A DNA stretch of 64,000 bases from Sphingomonas bisphenolicum (GCF_024349785.1 NZ_AP018817.1:2635501-2699500); one strand, 5' to 3'; shown: positions 1 to 8,793, counted from the stretch's first letter. Made by a program: numbers and translations. The notes: generated by a model from the sequence alone, not told the origin.

Positions 1-2288
1 GCCTGCACGCCCAGGGTGAAGTCACCCAGATTGCCCTGGAGACGACCACCGAACAGATATTTCGGCGCGCTACGTTCACGCTTGCCAGCGGTGCGCAGAT
101 AGGCGTCGCCGCTCGCATCGATGTAGCAGAGGCCGGCCAGCGCAATGTCGCTGGTGGCGGCACAGCTGCCGGTACGGGCATCGTTCTGGATTTCAGACTT
201 GATGTACGAACCGAACAGGTAAGCCGTAACTTCCTTGATCGGGCTGTACGAAATGCTGCTGTCGATGCCGTACTTCTTCACCGGACCCAGATTGGTGTCA
301 GTGCCGTTGCCGTCAATGTCATAAGCGGTAACGAGGCGGTTCTTGTACTTGGAGTACCAGCCGGTAACAGCTGCCTGCACCTTCGACGAGCTATAGCGAA
401 TGCTGGCGTCGAAGCTGTCCGAGGTTTCAGGCACGCGGTAGGCCGCATCGCTGTCCGCCGGGAAGTAGAAGGCGTTGTAGAGCGCGTCGGTGCTGGGCAC
501 CGAGATGTTCTTGGCATAGCTGCCTGCGATGCTGATTTCCGGCGTGATCTTGAAGGTCGCACCGACGTTCGGCAGGAACTTGTCGTACTTCAGCTTACGC
601 GACTGCGGCAGAGCCGAGCCGGTCGCCTTACCCGTCGTCGCATTATAGCTGTAGGGCTTCGCTGCGGTGTAAGCTGCAATCTGATCATCAGGAACGCAGT
701 CGACGAAACCGCCCGAGCTGGTGGTGAAGCAGTTCTGCGTCAATTCACGCTTGAAGAAGGGCAGACGGCCGCCGATCAGGACGCTCAACCGGTCTTCGAA
801 GAACTGGCCGCGATATTCGCCCGCGATCTGGTTCAGTTCGGCGATCGACTTGCGGTCACGCTTTTGCAGGGCGTTGCCGGCGGTGTCGGTCAGCGGATCG
901 TTGATCGGGAAGACGTCCAGCGGATTGCCGCCCAGGTCGAGCAGGCCGGCATAGCCGGTCTGGCGGTGACGGGCGCGATCATAGCTGTACGACAGGCGAA
1001 TACGGTGGGCATCGCTAATTTCATAAGCGAGGTTGGCGATGCCGACCCAGCGACGGGTGTTGGTCTGGCTGGGCTGGAGAACTGTGTAGCGGTCGGATTC
1101 AGTGCCCGACACGATACCGTCGCCGTTGGTGTCGGTGCCAAGGTTTCCGTCGCCGTTGAAGTCGCGACCGAAATAGAAGGAACCGCCATAATTGCCGGTA
1201 TAGGGTACGCCGCCGATATAGTTATAGGCTTCGTAAGCCGACGTCGTACCGCCGCCATTGGCCTTCACCCACTGATAGGCGCCATCGACGCTGAACGTCA
1301 GGCGATCGGTCAGCGTATATTTGGAGTTCAGACGGACGTTGCCGGTGTTGGACGGATTGTAGCGACGTTCGAAATCGGTGCCGCAGCTATTGGTCACGCC
1401 CGTCAGGCTAACGTTGCAAGGATAGCCGCCGGCGATGTCATAAAAACGGCCCGACTTGTCGCCGGTGATGGCGTTGGCGCGCAGCGGCGAACCACCGAAA
1501 TTGTTGCGGTTCTGGTTGTAGTGACCCGACAGCGAGATGAAATCGCCATTGTCGCCGATATCCTGCCAAATCTTGGCATTATACTGCTGCTTGTACACCT
1601 TACCATAGTTGGCGAAGGCTGCATCGTTCTTCAGGCGCGAAGCCGAGAACCAGGCCTTGGTGCCATGGCCGGTCAGGTCGCCCGTGTTGACGACGCCGAA
1701 CATGCGGAAATAGGGCCGATCGCCCGCACCGCTGGCGGCGATGTTACCGTAGCTGACGCTGGCAAGGACGCCATATTCGTCGCTCGGCTCCAGCGTCTTG
1801 ATGTTGACGGTGCCGCCAACCGCTGCGGCGGTCGGGCTGTCGACGTCGGTCGAACCCAGGTTAACATTGACGTTTTCGATCAGTTCGCCATCGACCTGCT
1901 GGTTGGTGTAAACCGCATAGTTACCGGAGTCGTTGAGCGGGATACCATCGAAGGTCTGCGAGATGCGGTCCGAGCTAAAGCCACGGATGGTGAAGCTGCC
2001 GCCCGACGAACCCCAGGGATCGTTGTTGGTGAAGCTGACGCCCGGCACCAGGTTGATGATTTCGTTGATCGTCTGGCCGGGGCGCTGCGCCTGGATGATT
2101 TCCTGACCCAGAACGACCTTCGCCTTGGGCGAGTCGGGAATCTTGACGCCGCCGACACCCTGGTCGATGCGCGCGCCGGTGACGATGATGCTGTCTTCGA
2201 AGTCCGACGAACCCGTGGACTGCGCGAAGGCGGCGGAGGGGGCGGCGACGGCGATGATCGCGGCGCTGCCCATCAGAAATGTCTTCAT
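1..2288 (-). CDS. TonB-dependent outer-membrane receptor (C-terminus outside window)
   Basis: Ligand-gated outer-membrane receptor powered by TonB; the substrate cannot be told. The ATG at 2288 follows an AAGGG-type ribosome site. Residues 1-22 are a signal peptide ending AFA. A TonB-box-like DSIIVTG lies at 32-38, then a plug domain with PGVSFTNNDPWG, the TIRGF motif and GTVNIKT, then alternating barrel strands and long loops. There is no N-terminal signalling (STN) domain, so it should not act as a FecA-type transducer despite the fecI/fecR-like pair 6 kb away. Residues 386-397 form an EF-hand-like loop (DTNGDGIVSGTE), following a second D-x-N-x-D-G. About 762 residues are visible and the barrel end is missing. 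No neighbouring gene indicates the ligand. Confidence 0.93.
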   Translation of the reverse strand, partial: MKTFLMGSAAIIAVAAPSAAFAQSTGSSDFEDSIIVTGARIDQGVGGVKIPDSPKAKVVLGQEIIQAQRPGQTINEIINLVPGVSFTNNDPWGSSGGSFTIRGFSSDRISQTFDGIPLNDSGNYAVYTNQQVDGELIENVNVNLGSTDVDSPTAAAVGGTVNIKTLEPSDEYGVLASVSYGNIAASGAGDRPYFRMFGVVNTGDLTGHGTKAWFSASRLKNDAAFANYGKVYKQQYNAKIWQDIGDNGDFISLSGHYNQNRNNFGGSPLRANAITGDKSGRFYDIAGGYPCNVSLTGVTNSCGTDFERRYNPSNTGNVRLNSKYTLTDRLTFSVDGAYQWVKANGGGTTSAYEAYNYIGGVPYTGNYGGSFYFGRDFNGDGNLGTDTNGDGIVSGTESDRYTVLQPSQTNTRRWVGIANLAYEISDAHRIRLSYSYDRARHRQTGYAGLLDLGGNPLDVFPINDPLTDTAGNALQKRDRKSIAELNQIAGEYRGQFFEDRLSVLIGGRLPFFKRELTQNCFTTSSGGFVDCVPDDQIAAYTAAKPYSYNATTGKATGSALPQSRKLKYDKFLPNVGATFKITPEISIAGSYAKNISVPSTDALYNAFYFPADSDAAYRVPETSDSFDASIRYSSSKVQAAVTGWYSKYKNRLVTAYDIDGNGTDTNLGPVKKYGIDSSISYSPIKEVTAYLFGSYIKSEIQNDARTGSCAATSDIALAGLCYIDASGDAYLRTAGKRERSAPKYLFGGRLQGNLGDFTLGVQ

Positions 2289-2402
2289 GTGACCCTTGTC
2301 CCTTTTCAAGAGTGGCGCGTCGCCGCACCCCTGCAAATAGTCTGCTCTTTCAAGCCGGCGCCGCTCTTGGCGGCTGCTGACGACGGCCCTGTGATGCGTC
2401 GA

Positions 2403-2559
2403 TTGCAATTTTGTTACAATGCACCAACAGGACTGTCACAATCCTCCCCTGCCCCTTTCGCCTGCGCTTTGGGACCCCCGCCATTTGGTCATAAATTATT
2501 GAAGTTTAGTGACAAAATTCCGATGGCACACAGTAGTTTGACGGTGGTGCAATTTTGCA
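2403..2559. promoter_or_regulatory. Two TGCAATTTTG motifs upstream of the TonB receptor
   Basis: The 10-mer TGCAATTTTG occurs at 2404-2413 and 2548-2557 in the same orientation. The first sits in the imperfect palindrome TTGCAATTTTGTTACAA (2403-2419) and the second in the perfect palindrome TGCAATTTTGCA (2548-2559). They lie 115 and 260 bases upstream of the receptor ATG. Binding of a regulator is inference; no factor is identified. Confidence 0.35.
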
Positions 2560-2599
2560 ACGCAGCAAGAATTTTTGTGCAGCGCACGCTGGCGTAACG

Positions 2600-2633
2600 A
2601 AAAAGGGCCAGCGATCGCGCGCCGGCCCTTTAA
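2600..2633 (-). terminator. Intrinsic terminator of clpX
   Basis: AAAGGGCC (2602-2609) pairs with GGCCCTTT (2624-2631), and inner GCG/CGC pairs extend the stem. On the minus strand the hairpin runs into five T residues. It lies 24 bases past the clpX stop, so it should end the clpX transcript before the receptor promoter region. Confidence 0.85.
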
Positions 2634-2656
2634 AAAGCGGGTAAAAAAGGTGTGGA

Positions 2657-3925
2657 TCAGGCCGCGTCTTCGGCCCGCTTTTCCTTCTCGCTGAACACGC
2701 GAATCGGCTCCTTGGTGCCCGCCACGACATCCTTGTCGACCACCACTTCACCGACGCCCTCCATCGAGGGCAGGTCGAACATGGTGTCGAGCAGGATCGC
2801 TTCGAGGATCGAACGCAGGCCGCGCGCGCCGGTCTTGCGCTCGATCGCCTTCTTCGCGATCGCCACCAATGCGTCATCGGTGAAGCTCAGCTCGACATTC
2901 TCCATGTCGAACAGCTTGCCATATTGCTTGACCAGCGCGTTCTTCGGTTCGCCCAGGATTTTCACCAGCGCCGAGACGTCGAGATCCTCCAGCGTCGCGA
3001 TGACGGGCAGACGACCGACAAATTCGGGGATCAGGCCGAATTTGAGCAGATCTTCCGGTTCGCTCGACTTGAGCAGTTCGCCGGTCTTGCGCTCTTCGGG
3101 CGCGGCGACATAGGCGCCGAAGCCGATCGACTTGGCTTCCAGACGGTCGCCGATGATCTTTTCCAGGCCCGCAAAGGCGCCGCCACAGATGAACAGGATG
3201 TTGGTCGTGTCGACCTGCAGGAACTCCTGCTGGGGATGCTTGCGGCCGCCCTGCGGCGGGACGGAGGCGGTGGTGCCTTCCATCAGCTTGAGCAGCGCCT
3301 GCTGCACACCTTCGCCCGACACGTCGCGGGTGATGGAGGGATTCTCCGCCTTGCGGCTGATCTTGTCGATCTCGTCGATATAGACGATGCCGCGCTGCGC
3401 CTTTTCGACGTTGTAATCCGACGCCTGGAGCAGCTTTAGGATGATGTTCTCCACATCCTCGCCGACATAGCCGGCTTCGGTCAGCGTGGTCGCGTCGGCC
3501 ATGGTGAAGGGCACGTCGAACGTCTTGGCCAGCGTCTGCGCGAGCAGCGTCTTGCCGCAGCCGGTCGGACCGACGAGCAGGATGTTCGACTTGGCCAGTT
3601 CGACCTCGCCCGGCTTCGATCCGTGGTTCAGGCGCTTGTAATGATTGTGGACAGCGACCGAGAGGACGCGCTTGGCGCGCTTCTGGCCGATCACATAATC
3701 GTCGAGCACATCGCAGATTTCCTGCGGGGTCGGTACGCCGCCATCCTTCCGCCCGACGAGACCGCCCTTGGTCTCCTCGCGGATGATATCGTTGCACAGT
3801 TCCACGCATTCGTCGCAGATGAACACGGTCGGTCCCGCGATCAGCTTACGCACCTCATGCTGCGACTTGCCGCAGAAGGAGCAGTAAAGCGTGCTTTTCG
3901 AATCCGAACCGGTAAGCTTAGTCAT
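2657..3925 (-). CDS. clpX: ATP-dependent Clp protease unfoldase subunit ClpX
   Basis: Cytoplasmic AAA+ unfoldase that recognises tagged substrates and threads them into ClpP. Its 422 residues match the family length. The N-terminal zinc-binding domain has Cys15, Cys18, Cys37 and Cys40. Walker A is GPTGCGKT at 119-126 and Walker B is IVYIDEID at 180-187. The GYVGED pore loop is at 152-157, with GGRKHP (RKH loop) and KSIGFG (ClpP-contacting IGF loop) further on. A purine-rich ribosome site precedes the ATG. The gene follows clpP at 140 bases on the same strand and ends at the terminator at 2600. Identification is secure. Confidence 0.98.
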   Translation of the reverse strand: MTKLTGSDSKSTLYCSFCGKSQHEVRKLIAGPTVFICDECVELCNDIIREETKGGLVGRKDGGVPTPQEICDVLDDYVIGQKRAKRVLSVAVHNHYKRLNHGSKPGEVELAKSNILLVGPTGCGKTLLAQTLAKTFDVPFTMADATTLTEAGYVGEDVENIILKLLQASDYNVEKAQRGIVYIDEIDKISRKAENPSITRDVSGEGVQQALLKLMEGTTASVPPQGGRKHPQQEFLQVDTTNILFICGGAFAGLEKIIGDRLEAKSIGFGAYVAAPEERKTGELLKSSEPEDLLKFGLIPEFVGRLPVIATLEDLDVSALVKILGEPKNALVKQYGKLFDMENVELSFTDDALVAIAKKAIERKTGARGLRSILEAILLDTMFDLPSMEGVGEVVVDKDVVAGTKEPIRVFSEKEKRAEDAA

Positions 3926-4065
3926 TCGCCATTCTCTCTTCCCCCCCGGTCTACAGTCACCAGAACCGCATTCGGTGAGGGATTTTCTGGTCCAAAGGCC
4001 ATATTAGACCGGGCCGCGCGCGTTCCACAAGGGAAGAAAGTGGCGCGACCCGGTAAAGATAGTCT

Positions 4066-4701
4066 TTAAGCGTCGGCAGATTCCGGCGCGGCAGGGCGGC
4101 GGTCGAACACCTCGTCGACCAGACCGAAGGCCTTCGCCTCGTCCGCTTCGAGGAAAGTGTCGCGATCCATGGCCTTTTCCACCGCTTGCAGCGTCTGGCC
4201 GGTATATTTGACATAGAGGTCGTTCAGGCGACGGCGAATCCGCAGGATTTCCTTGGCCTGGATCTCGATATCCGACGCCATGCCCTGCGCGCCGCCGGAC
4301 GGCTGATGCACCATGATGCGCGCATTGCCCAGCGCGATGCGCTTGCCCGGTTCGCCCGCGGCGAGCAGGAAGCTGCCCATCGAAGCGGCCTGACCGATGC
4401 AGACGGTGCCGACCTGGGGACGGATATATTTCATCGTGTCGTGGATCGCCATGCCGGCCGTCACCACGCCGCCGGGCGAGTTGATGTACATCCAGATGTC
4501 CTTTTTCGGATTTTCCGATTCGAGGAACAGGAGCTGGGCGACGATCAGCGAGGCCATATGATCCTCGACCTGGCCGGTCACGAAGATGATCCGCTCACGC
4601 AGAAGCCGCGAATAGATGTCGAAGCTGCGCTCGCCGCGGTTCGACTGTTCGATGACGATGGGGACCAGCGCGGCCATGGGATCATGCATGATGTTGGTCA
4701 T
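4066..4701 (-). CDS. clpP: ATP-dependent Clp protease proteolytic subunit ClpP
   Basis: Serine peptidase forming the double heptameric chamber used by ClpX and ClpA. The 211 residues include the catalytic triad Ser107 (GQAASMGS), His132 (MVHQPSGG) and Asp181 (MDRDTF), spaced as in the E. coli enzyme. The N-terminus [19 protein letters not shown] is typical of alphaproteobacterial ClpP. It stands upstream of clpX as usual, but a glycosyltransferase gene separates it from tig. Confidence 0.98.
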   Translation of the reverse strand: MTNIMHDPMAALVPIVIEQSNRGERSFDIYSRLLRERIIFVTGQVEDHMASLIVAQLLFLESENPKKDIWMYINSPGGVVTAGMAIHDTMKYIRPQVGTVCIGQAASMGSFLLAAGEPGKRIALGNARIMVHQPSGGAQGMASDIEIQAKEILRIRRRLNDLYVKYTGQTLQAVEKAMDRDTFLEADEAKAFGLVDEVFDRRPAAPESADA

Positions 4702-4778
4702 TATACTCTTTCAGTCAGGTGCTTTTGCCCAGCCCCTACATCGGCACAAAAGGCGAATGGTTCAAGGGGGTCTTGGCG

Positions 4779-5834
4779 TCAGTCGCGCCGGGCGAAGTCG
4801 GACGGCGCGCGGAAGGCGAGATAGGCCAGCCGCCGCACTTCCCGGCGGCCACGTACGACCGTGTCGAGGATGAGGCCGCACATGGCCGACAGGGTCGCCA
4901 GAATCATGAGGCCGGTCACCAGGATCGCGGTCGGGAAACGGGGGACGAGGCCGGTATGGAGATAGGTGAGGATCAGCGGGGCGGCGAGACCCAGGCACAG
5001 CGCCGCCAGGAAGGCCGCGATGATGCCGAAAAAGAGGACCGGCCGCTCGATCCGGTAGAGGGTGATGATGGTGCGCAGGATGCGGAAGCCGTCGCGATAA
5101 GTGCTGAGCTTGCTGACCGATCCTTCGGGACGGGCGCCATAGGCGGTCATCACTTCGGCGACCGGCATGGCGAGTTCGAGCGCATGGACGCTGATTTCCG
5201 TCTCGATCTCGAACCCTGCCGACAGGACGGGGAAGCTCTTGACGAAGCGACGGGAAAAGACGCGATAGCCCGACAGAATGTCGGTGAAACTGCGACCGAA
5301 AAGCTGCTTGAGCAGGCTGGTCAGCGCCCAGTTGCCGAAACGGTGGCCGCGGCGATAGGCGGCGTCGGCCTCTTCGCGGCGACAGCCGACCACCATGTCG
5401 AGATTGTCCGCCAGCATGGCGGCGATCATCGCCGGAGCGGCGGCGGCCTCATAGGTCGCATCGCCATCGGCCATGATATAGATGTCGGCGTCCACGTCGG
5501 CGAACATGCGGCGCACGACATGGCCCTTGCCCTGCTGGCCGACGCGGCGGACGATAGCCCCCGCCCCGGCCGCCAGTTCGCGGCTGCCATCGCGGCTGTT
5601 ATTGTCGAAGACATAGATGTCGGCGGCGGGCAGTGCGCGGCGGAAGCCCTCTACCGTCTGCACGATCGCGCCGGCTTCATTATAGCAGGGCAGGATCACG
5701 GCGACGCGCGGGGTCGCCATGGCCGTGTCGCCGTTCACCGCGCCATCCACTGGGGGATATTCCTTCATCGTCGCCATCTGCCCCTGTCCCATGTCGCCTG
5801 CATCGGACATCATCCTTAATATTTCGTCTGCCAT
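4779..5834 (-). CDS. Membrane-anchored family 2 glycosyltransferase (DPM1/GtrB-like)
   Basis: Probably moves a sugar from a nucleotide sugar to a lipid carrier or glycan at the cytoplasmic membrane. The GT-A core begins with AVILPCYNEAG (about 45-55). DGD at 123-125 is the metal-binding DxD motif. LSGYRVFSRRF and the FEIETE segment follow, as in dolichol-phosphate-mannose-synthase-like enzymes. Two hydrophobic segments (about 268-325) would anchor the C-terminus. The start is uncertain: Met20 (5777) has a better ribosome site (GGGACAGGGG) than Met1, which lies 18 bases past the tig terminator. It sits between tig and clpP, where no such gene is expected. Substrate unknown. Confidence 0.85.
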   Translation of the reverse strand: MADEILRMMSDAGDMGQGQMATMKEYPPVDGAVNGDTAMATPRVAVILPCYNEAGAIVQTVEGFRRALPAADIYVFDNNSRDGSRELAAGAGAIVRRVGQQGKGHVVRRMFADVDADIYIMADGDATYEAAAAPAMIAAMLADNLDMVVGCRREEADAAYRRGHRFGNWALTSLLKQLFGRSFTDILSGYRVFSRRFVKSFPVLSAGFEIETEISVHALELAMPVAEVMTAYGARPEGSVSKLSTYRDGFRILRTIITLYRIERPVLFFGIIAAFLAALCLGLAAPLILTYLHTGLVPRFPTAILVTGLMILATLSAMCGLILDTVVRGRREVRRLAYLAFRAPSDFARRD

Positions 5835-5849
5835 GCCGGCCCGGAAATG

Positions 5850-5886
5850 AAAAGCGCCCGCACTTCCCAGGGAAGGCGGGCGCTCA
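5850..5886 (-). terminator. Hairpin terminator after tig
   Basis: AGCGCCCGC (5853-5861) pairs perfectly with GCGGGCGCT (5876-5884), and on the minus strand TTTTC follows. It lies 21 bases past the tig stop and directly before the glycosyltransferase, so transcription into that gene and clpP must come from readthrough or a further promoter. Confidence 0.75.
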
Positions 5887-5905
5887 TTCTATCGGGTCGA
5901 CAGGC

Positions 5906-7513
5906 TTATTCAGCCTTGGCGGCAGCCTTCTTGGGAGCGGCCTTTTTCTTGGGCTTTTCCTCGGTGGCCGCTTCCTCAGCGACGGGCGCTTCGGCCTCTG
6001 CTTCGGCAGGAGCGGCCTTCTTGGCGGCAGCCTTCTTCGGCTTGGCGGGGGCTTCTTCGGCTACCGCTTCGGCGTCGGCGGCCGGTTCAGCGGCCTTCTT
6101 GGTCGCAGCCTTCTTGGCCTTCGGCTTTTCGTCGTGATGGTCGTGGCCGCAGTTCGGGCCGTGGACGTGCGGCTTGACGTCGCCATCCTCGGCTTCGATC
6201 GCCGCTTCCAGTTCCTCGCGGCTGACGGCGCGGTCGGTCACTTCGGCCTTGTCGAACAGGAAGTCGACGACCTTGTCCTCATAGAGCGGCGCGCGAAGCT
6301 GGGCGGCGGCCATCGGATCCTGACGGACATATTGCACGAAACGCTCCCGGTCCTGCGGGCCGTACTGTTGCGCGGCCTGCATGATGAGGCGGTTCATTTC
6401 CTGGTCGTTGACGATGACGCCATTGGCCTGGCCGATTTCCGAGAGGAGCAGGCCCAGGCGGACGCGGCGCACGGCGATCGCGCGATAGTCTTCCTTTTCT
6501 GCTTCCATTTCGGCGATCGCGGCGGCCGGATCTTCCTCATGGGTGGCTTCATGCTGAAGCTGCTGCCAGATCTGGTTGAATTCGGCTTCCACCATGCTGG
6601 GCGGCACGTCGAAATCATGGGCAGCGGCGAGCTGGTCGAGCAGCTTGCGCTTCATATGGGTGCGGGTCAGGCCGTTATGTTCCTGCTCGATCTGCCCCTT
6701 GAGCAGTTCCTTGAGCTTGTCGAGGCCTTCCAGACCCAGCGACTTGGCGAACTCGTCGTCCAGCTTGGGCTTGTCGCCGTTCAGGATCGCCTGGACGGTG
6801 ATGTCGAAGGTCGCGGCCTTGCCGGCCAGATGCTCTGCGCCATAATCTTCCGGGAAGGTGACCTCGATGGTCTTTTCTTCGCCCTTCTTGACGCCGGTGA
6901 GCTGCTCTTCGAAGCCGGGGATGAACTGGCCCGCGCCGATCTTGAGATTGACGCCCTCGGCCGAACCGCCTTCGAACGCTTCGCCGTCGACCTTGCCGAC
7001 GAAATCGATCTTGAGCGTGTCGCCGTCCTTCGCCTTGTGGCTGGCGGCATGTTCTTCGAGCGCACCCTGCTGGGTCGCGATGCGGCCGGCGGCCTCATCG
7101 ATCTGCGCATCGGCGACTTCGACGGTCAGGCGCTCCAGCTTCAGACCTTCGACGCTGGGCGCCGCGATATCGGGCAGCACTTCCAGCGCGACTTTGATCT
7201 CGGCATCCTTGCCGAATTCGAAGCCTTCGTCGAGTTCGACCGACGGCTGCATGGCAGGACGCAGCTTCTGATCGGCGATCAGCTTCTGAATGCTTTCCTG
7301 GATCGAATTGTTGAGGGCGTCACGCTGCAGCGATTCACCATGCATCTTCTTGACGAGGTTCGCAGGCACCTTGCCGGCGCGGAAACCGGGCATCCGCACC
7401 TGCGGTGCGATCGCCTTCACTTCCTTGTCGACACGGGCGTCGATATCCTTCGACGTGATGGTTACGGTGTAGGCGCGCTTAAGGCCCTCGTTCAACGTCT
7501 CGACAGTCTGCAT
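5906..7513 (-). CDS. tig: Trigger factor with extended His/Cys- and Lys/Ala-rich tail
   Basis: Ribosome-bound chaperone and peptidyl-prolyl isomerase that receives nascent chains. The ribosome-docking signature GFRAGKVP is at 43-50. A central FKBP-type PPIase domain (about 160-250) includes DFVGKVDGEAFEGG. A helical chaperone domain follows. From ATG 7513, preceded by GAGAAGAG, it is 535 residues, roughly 90 longer than usual. The extra tail (about 444-535) holds HVHGPNCGHDHH, then repeated KKAA/PKKAA blocks like those of histone-H1-like proteins. A TTG four codons upstream is an unlikely start. tRNA-Leu lies 59 bases upstream on the same strand. The core identity is secure; the tail's role is unknown. 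Confidence 0.96.
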   Translation of the reverse strand: MQTVETLNEGLKRAYTVTITSKDIDARVDKEVKAIAPQVRMPGFRAGKVPANLVKKMHGESLQRDALNNSIQESIQKLIADQKLRPAMQPSVELDEGFEFGKDAEIKVALEVLPDIAAPSVEGLKLERLTVEVADAQIDEAAGRIATQQGALEEHAASHKAKDGDTLKIDFVGKVDGEAFEGGSAEGVNLKIGAGQFIPGFEEQLTGVKKGEEKTIEVTFPEDYGAEHLAGKAATFDITVQAILNGDKPKLDDEFAKSLGLEGLDKLKELLKGQIEQEHNGLTRTHMKRKLLDQLAAAHDFDVPPSMVEAEFNQIWQQLQHEATHEEDPAAAIAEMEAEKEDYRAIAVRRVRLGLLLSEIGQANGVIVNDQEMNRLIMQAAQQYGPQDRERFVQYVRQDPMAAAQLRAPLYEDKVVDFLFDKAEVTDRAVSREELEAAIEAEDGDVKPHVHGPNCGHDHHDEKPKAKKAATKKAAEPAADAEAVAEEAPAKPKKAAAKKAAPAEAEAEAPVAEEAATEEKPKKKAAPKKAAAKAE

Positions 7514-7572
7514 CTCTTCTCTCAAACGCTTTCTTCAGCTGAATTTCGGTGGCGCTGCCGCGGTCGGCATCC

Positions 7573-7657
7573 TGGTGCGGGCGAAGGGACTCGAACCCCC
7601 ACATCTTGCGATACCAGAACCTAAATCTGGCGCGTCTACCAGTTTCGCCACGCCCGC
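7573..7657 (-). tRNA. tRNA-Leu (anticodon UAG)
   Basis: An 85-nucleotide class II tRNA. The acceptor stem GCGGGCG pairs with CGCCCGC, and CCA is encoded. The anticodon stem CCAGA/TCTGG encloses loop TTTAGGT, giving anticodon TAG. A variable arm and a GTTCGAGTC T-loop are present. It precedes tig by 59 bases on the same strand. Confidence 0.96.
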
Positions 7658-7726
7658 ATCGGTCGCCGGTCGGCGCGGCATAGAGAAAAGCGCGAGAAGA
7701 GGCAAGCTATAGTGGAACGCCTGCGC

Positions 7727-7752
7727 GGAACCGCCGATGCTGCCCGAACGTA
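7727..7752 (+). promoter_or_regulatory. Candidate EcfG-type general-stress promoter
   Basis: GGAAC (7727-7731), a 17-base spacer and CGTA (7749-7752) match the alphaproteobacterial general-stress consensus GGAAC-N16/17-CGTT with one mismatch. It stands 30 bases upstream of the ATG of the small acidic protein gene, a sensible spacing. Such short motifs arise by chance fairly often. Confidence 0.4.
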
Positions 7753-7782
7753 GGGGTCATGCGTTACACAGGAGAGACAGCG

Positions 7783-7980
7783 ATGGCCACCCGCCCCGAT
7801 ACCGGACCCGATGGCGTTCCGCCACCCGACCGCATCGACCCCCAGTCGCCAGACGAGATGCCGGCCCCCGTCACGCCGGAGGAAACGCCGATGACCGAGC
7901 CGGATGAGATCACCCCGGTCGGCCCCGACTATGACCAGCCGGACAGCGCGCCGACGGAGCTGCCGCCACCGCCCGATTGA
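7783..7980 (+). CDS. Small proline- and acid-rich hypothetical protein
   Basis: A 65-residue protein, dominated by Pro, Asp, Glu and Thr, with no hydrophobic segment or cysteine and probably disordered. The ATG at 7783 is chosen because AGGAGAGA lies 5-12 bases upstream; the longer reading from 7759 lacks such a site. Function unknown. A candidate general-stress promoter precedes it, and a GC-rich hairpin (about 7981-8008) follows the stop. Confidence 0.6.
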   Translation: MATRPDTGPDGVPPPDRIDPQSPDEMPAPVTPEETPMTEPDEITPVGPDYDQPDSAPTELPPPPD

Positions 7981-8187
7981 GCGGCGGCGTTGCCGGCAAG
8001 GCGCCGCGGGACATAAGTGTGCGCTCGCGGCCACATATCCACAATTAATTTGCCATGGCCGGAACTTTTTTGGTCGATCGTCCGGATTATGACGATCCGG
8101 CGTCTGGACAGTCCCCTGCATCCATGATTGAAATATGACATAGAAAAGAAAAGCGGAGAGGCCCGGCTGAAAAAACAGGGGGTCGTC

Positions 8188-8793
8188 GTGCAACGGGTTC
8201 GCGCTAAACTGGAATGGTTCAAGACGGTGATCCTGCCTCAGGAAGCCGCCCTTCGTGGCCGCCTCCGCAGGATCCTGCCGTCCACCCATGAACTGGAAGA
8301 CATGGTCGCCGAGGTCATGACCCGCGCCTATGCCACGGAAAATTGGGAGAATGTGACGACAGGGCGGGCGTATCTGTTCACCATCGCCCGCAATCTCGTC
8401 ATCGACACCGCCCGGCGCAACAAGGTCGTCAGCTTCGAGACCATCGCCGACCTCGAACTGCTGGGCGGCGAGAATAATATCGAAGCGCAGCTCCACGCCC
8501 GCGAAGCGCTGCGCCAGGTCGAGGCGATCGTCGAGTCGCTGCCTACCCAATGCCGCCGCGTCTTCATTCTTCGCCGCATCCACGAAAAATCGATGCTGGA
8601 AATAGCGGAGGAGATGTCCCTGTCCGTTTCTACTGTTGAAAAACATCTGGCCAAAGCCATCGCGATAGTTATGCGGGCCTGGGCGGAACGTGAGGAAACG
8701 GACTTCGAGCGTGCAGGCGTCGGAACCAGGTTCGAGCAACGGCGGCAGGGACGCGATGGAGGCGCAAGCCGCGCGCCTGCTGGCCAGGCTTAA
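8188..8793 (+). CDS. ECF RNA polymerase sigma factor, FecI-like
   Basis: Group IV sigma factor expected to direct RNA polymerase to a small set of promoters and to be held by the adjacent FecR-like protein. Region 2 is seen in HELEDMVAEVMTRAY and GRAYLFTIARNLVIDTARR, and region 4 in LPTQCRRVFILRR through SLSVSTVEKHLAKAI. The GTG at 8188, with CAGGGGG upstream, gives 201 residues; a TTG at 8128 in the same frame would give 221. Its end overlaps the anti-sigma gene, indicating translational coupling. A GGAAC at 8061-8065 resembles an ECF -35 element, but I see no convincing -10. No receptor gene follows the pair. Confidence 0.9.
   Translation: MQRVRAKLEWFKTVILPQEAALRGRLRRILPSTHELEDMVAEVMTRAYATENWENVTTGRAYLFTIARNLVIDTARRNKVVSFETIADLELLGGENNIEAQLHAREALRQVEAIVESLPTQCRRVFILRRIHEKSMLEIAEEMSLSVSTVEKHLAKAIAIVMRAWAEREETDFERAGVGTRFEQRRQGRDGGASRAPAGQA

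Larger units (their letters stand above)
2289..2656. other. Gene-free region between receptor promoter side and clpX terminator
   Basis: This 368-base stretch holds no convincing gene. It carries the receptor's upstream region, an AT-rich block at about 2400-2570 unlike the GC-rich surroundings, two related TGCAATTTTG motifs and the clpX terminator at its right end. Confidence 0.6.

Noticed and set aside
864-2597. Long plus-strand open frame opposite the TonB receptor
   Set aside because: Runs antisense to a receptor with signal peptide, plug and barrel motifs; no ribosome site or domain in the plus frame.
5633-7624. Long plus-strand frame opposite tig
   Set aside because: Composition and position show it to be a shadow of the trigger factor gene.
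8061-8085. ECF promoter autoregulating the sigma gene
   Set aside because: GGAAC is present, but the expected -10 position reads CCGG/CGGA, so the match is too weak to list.
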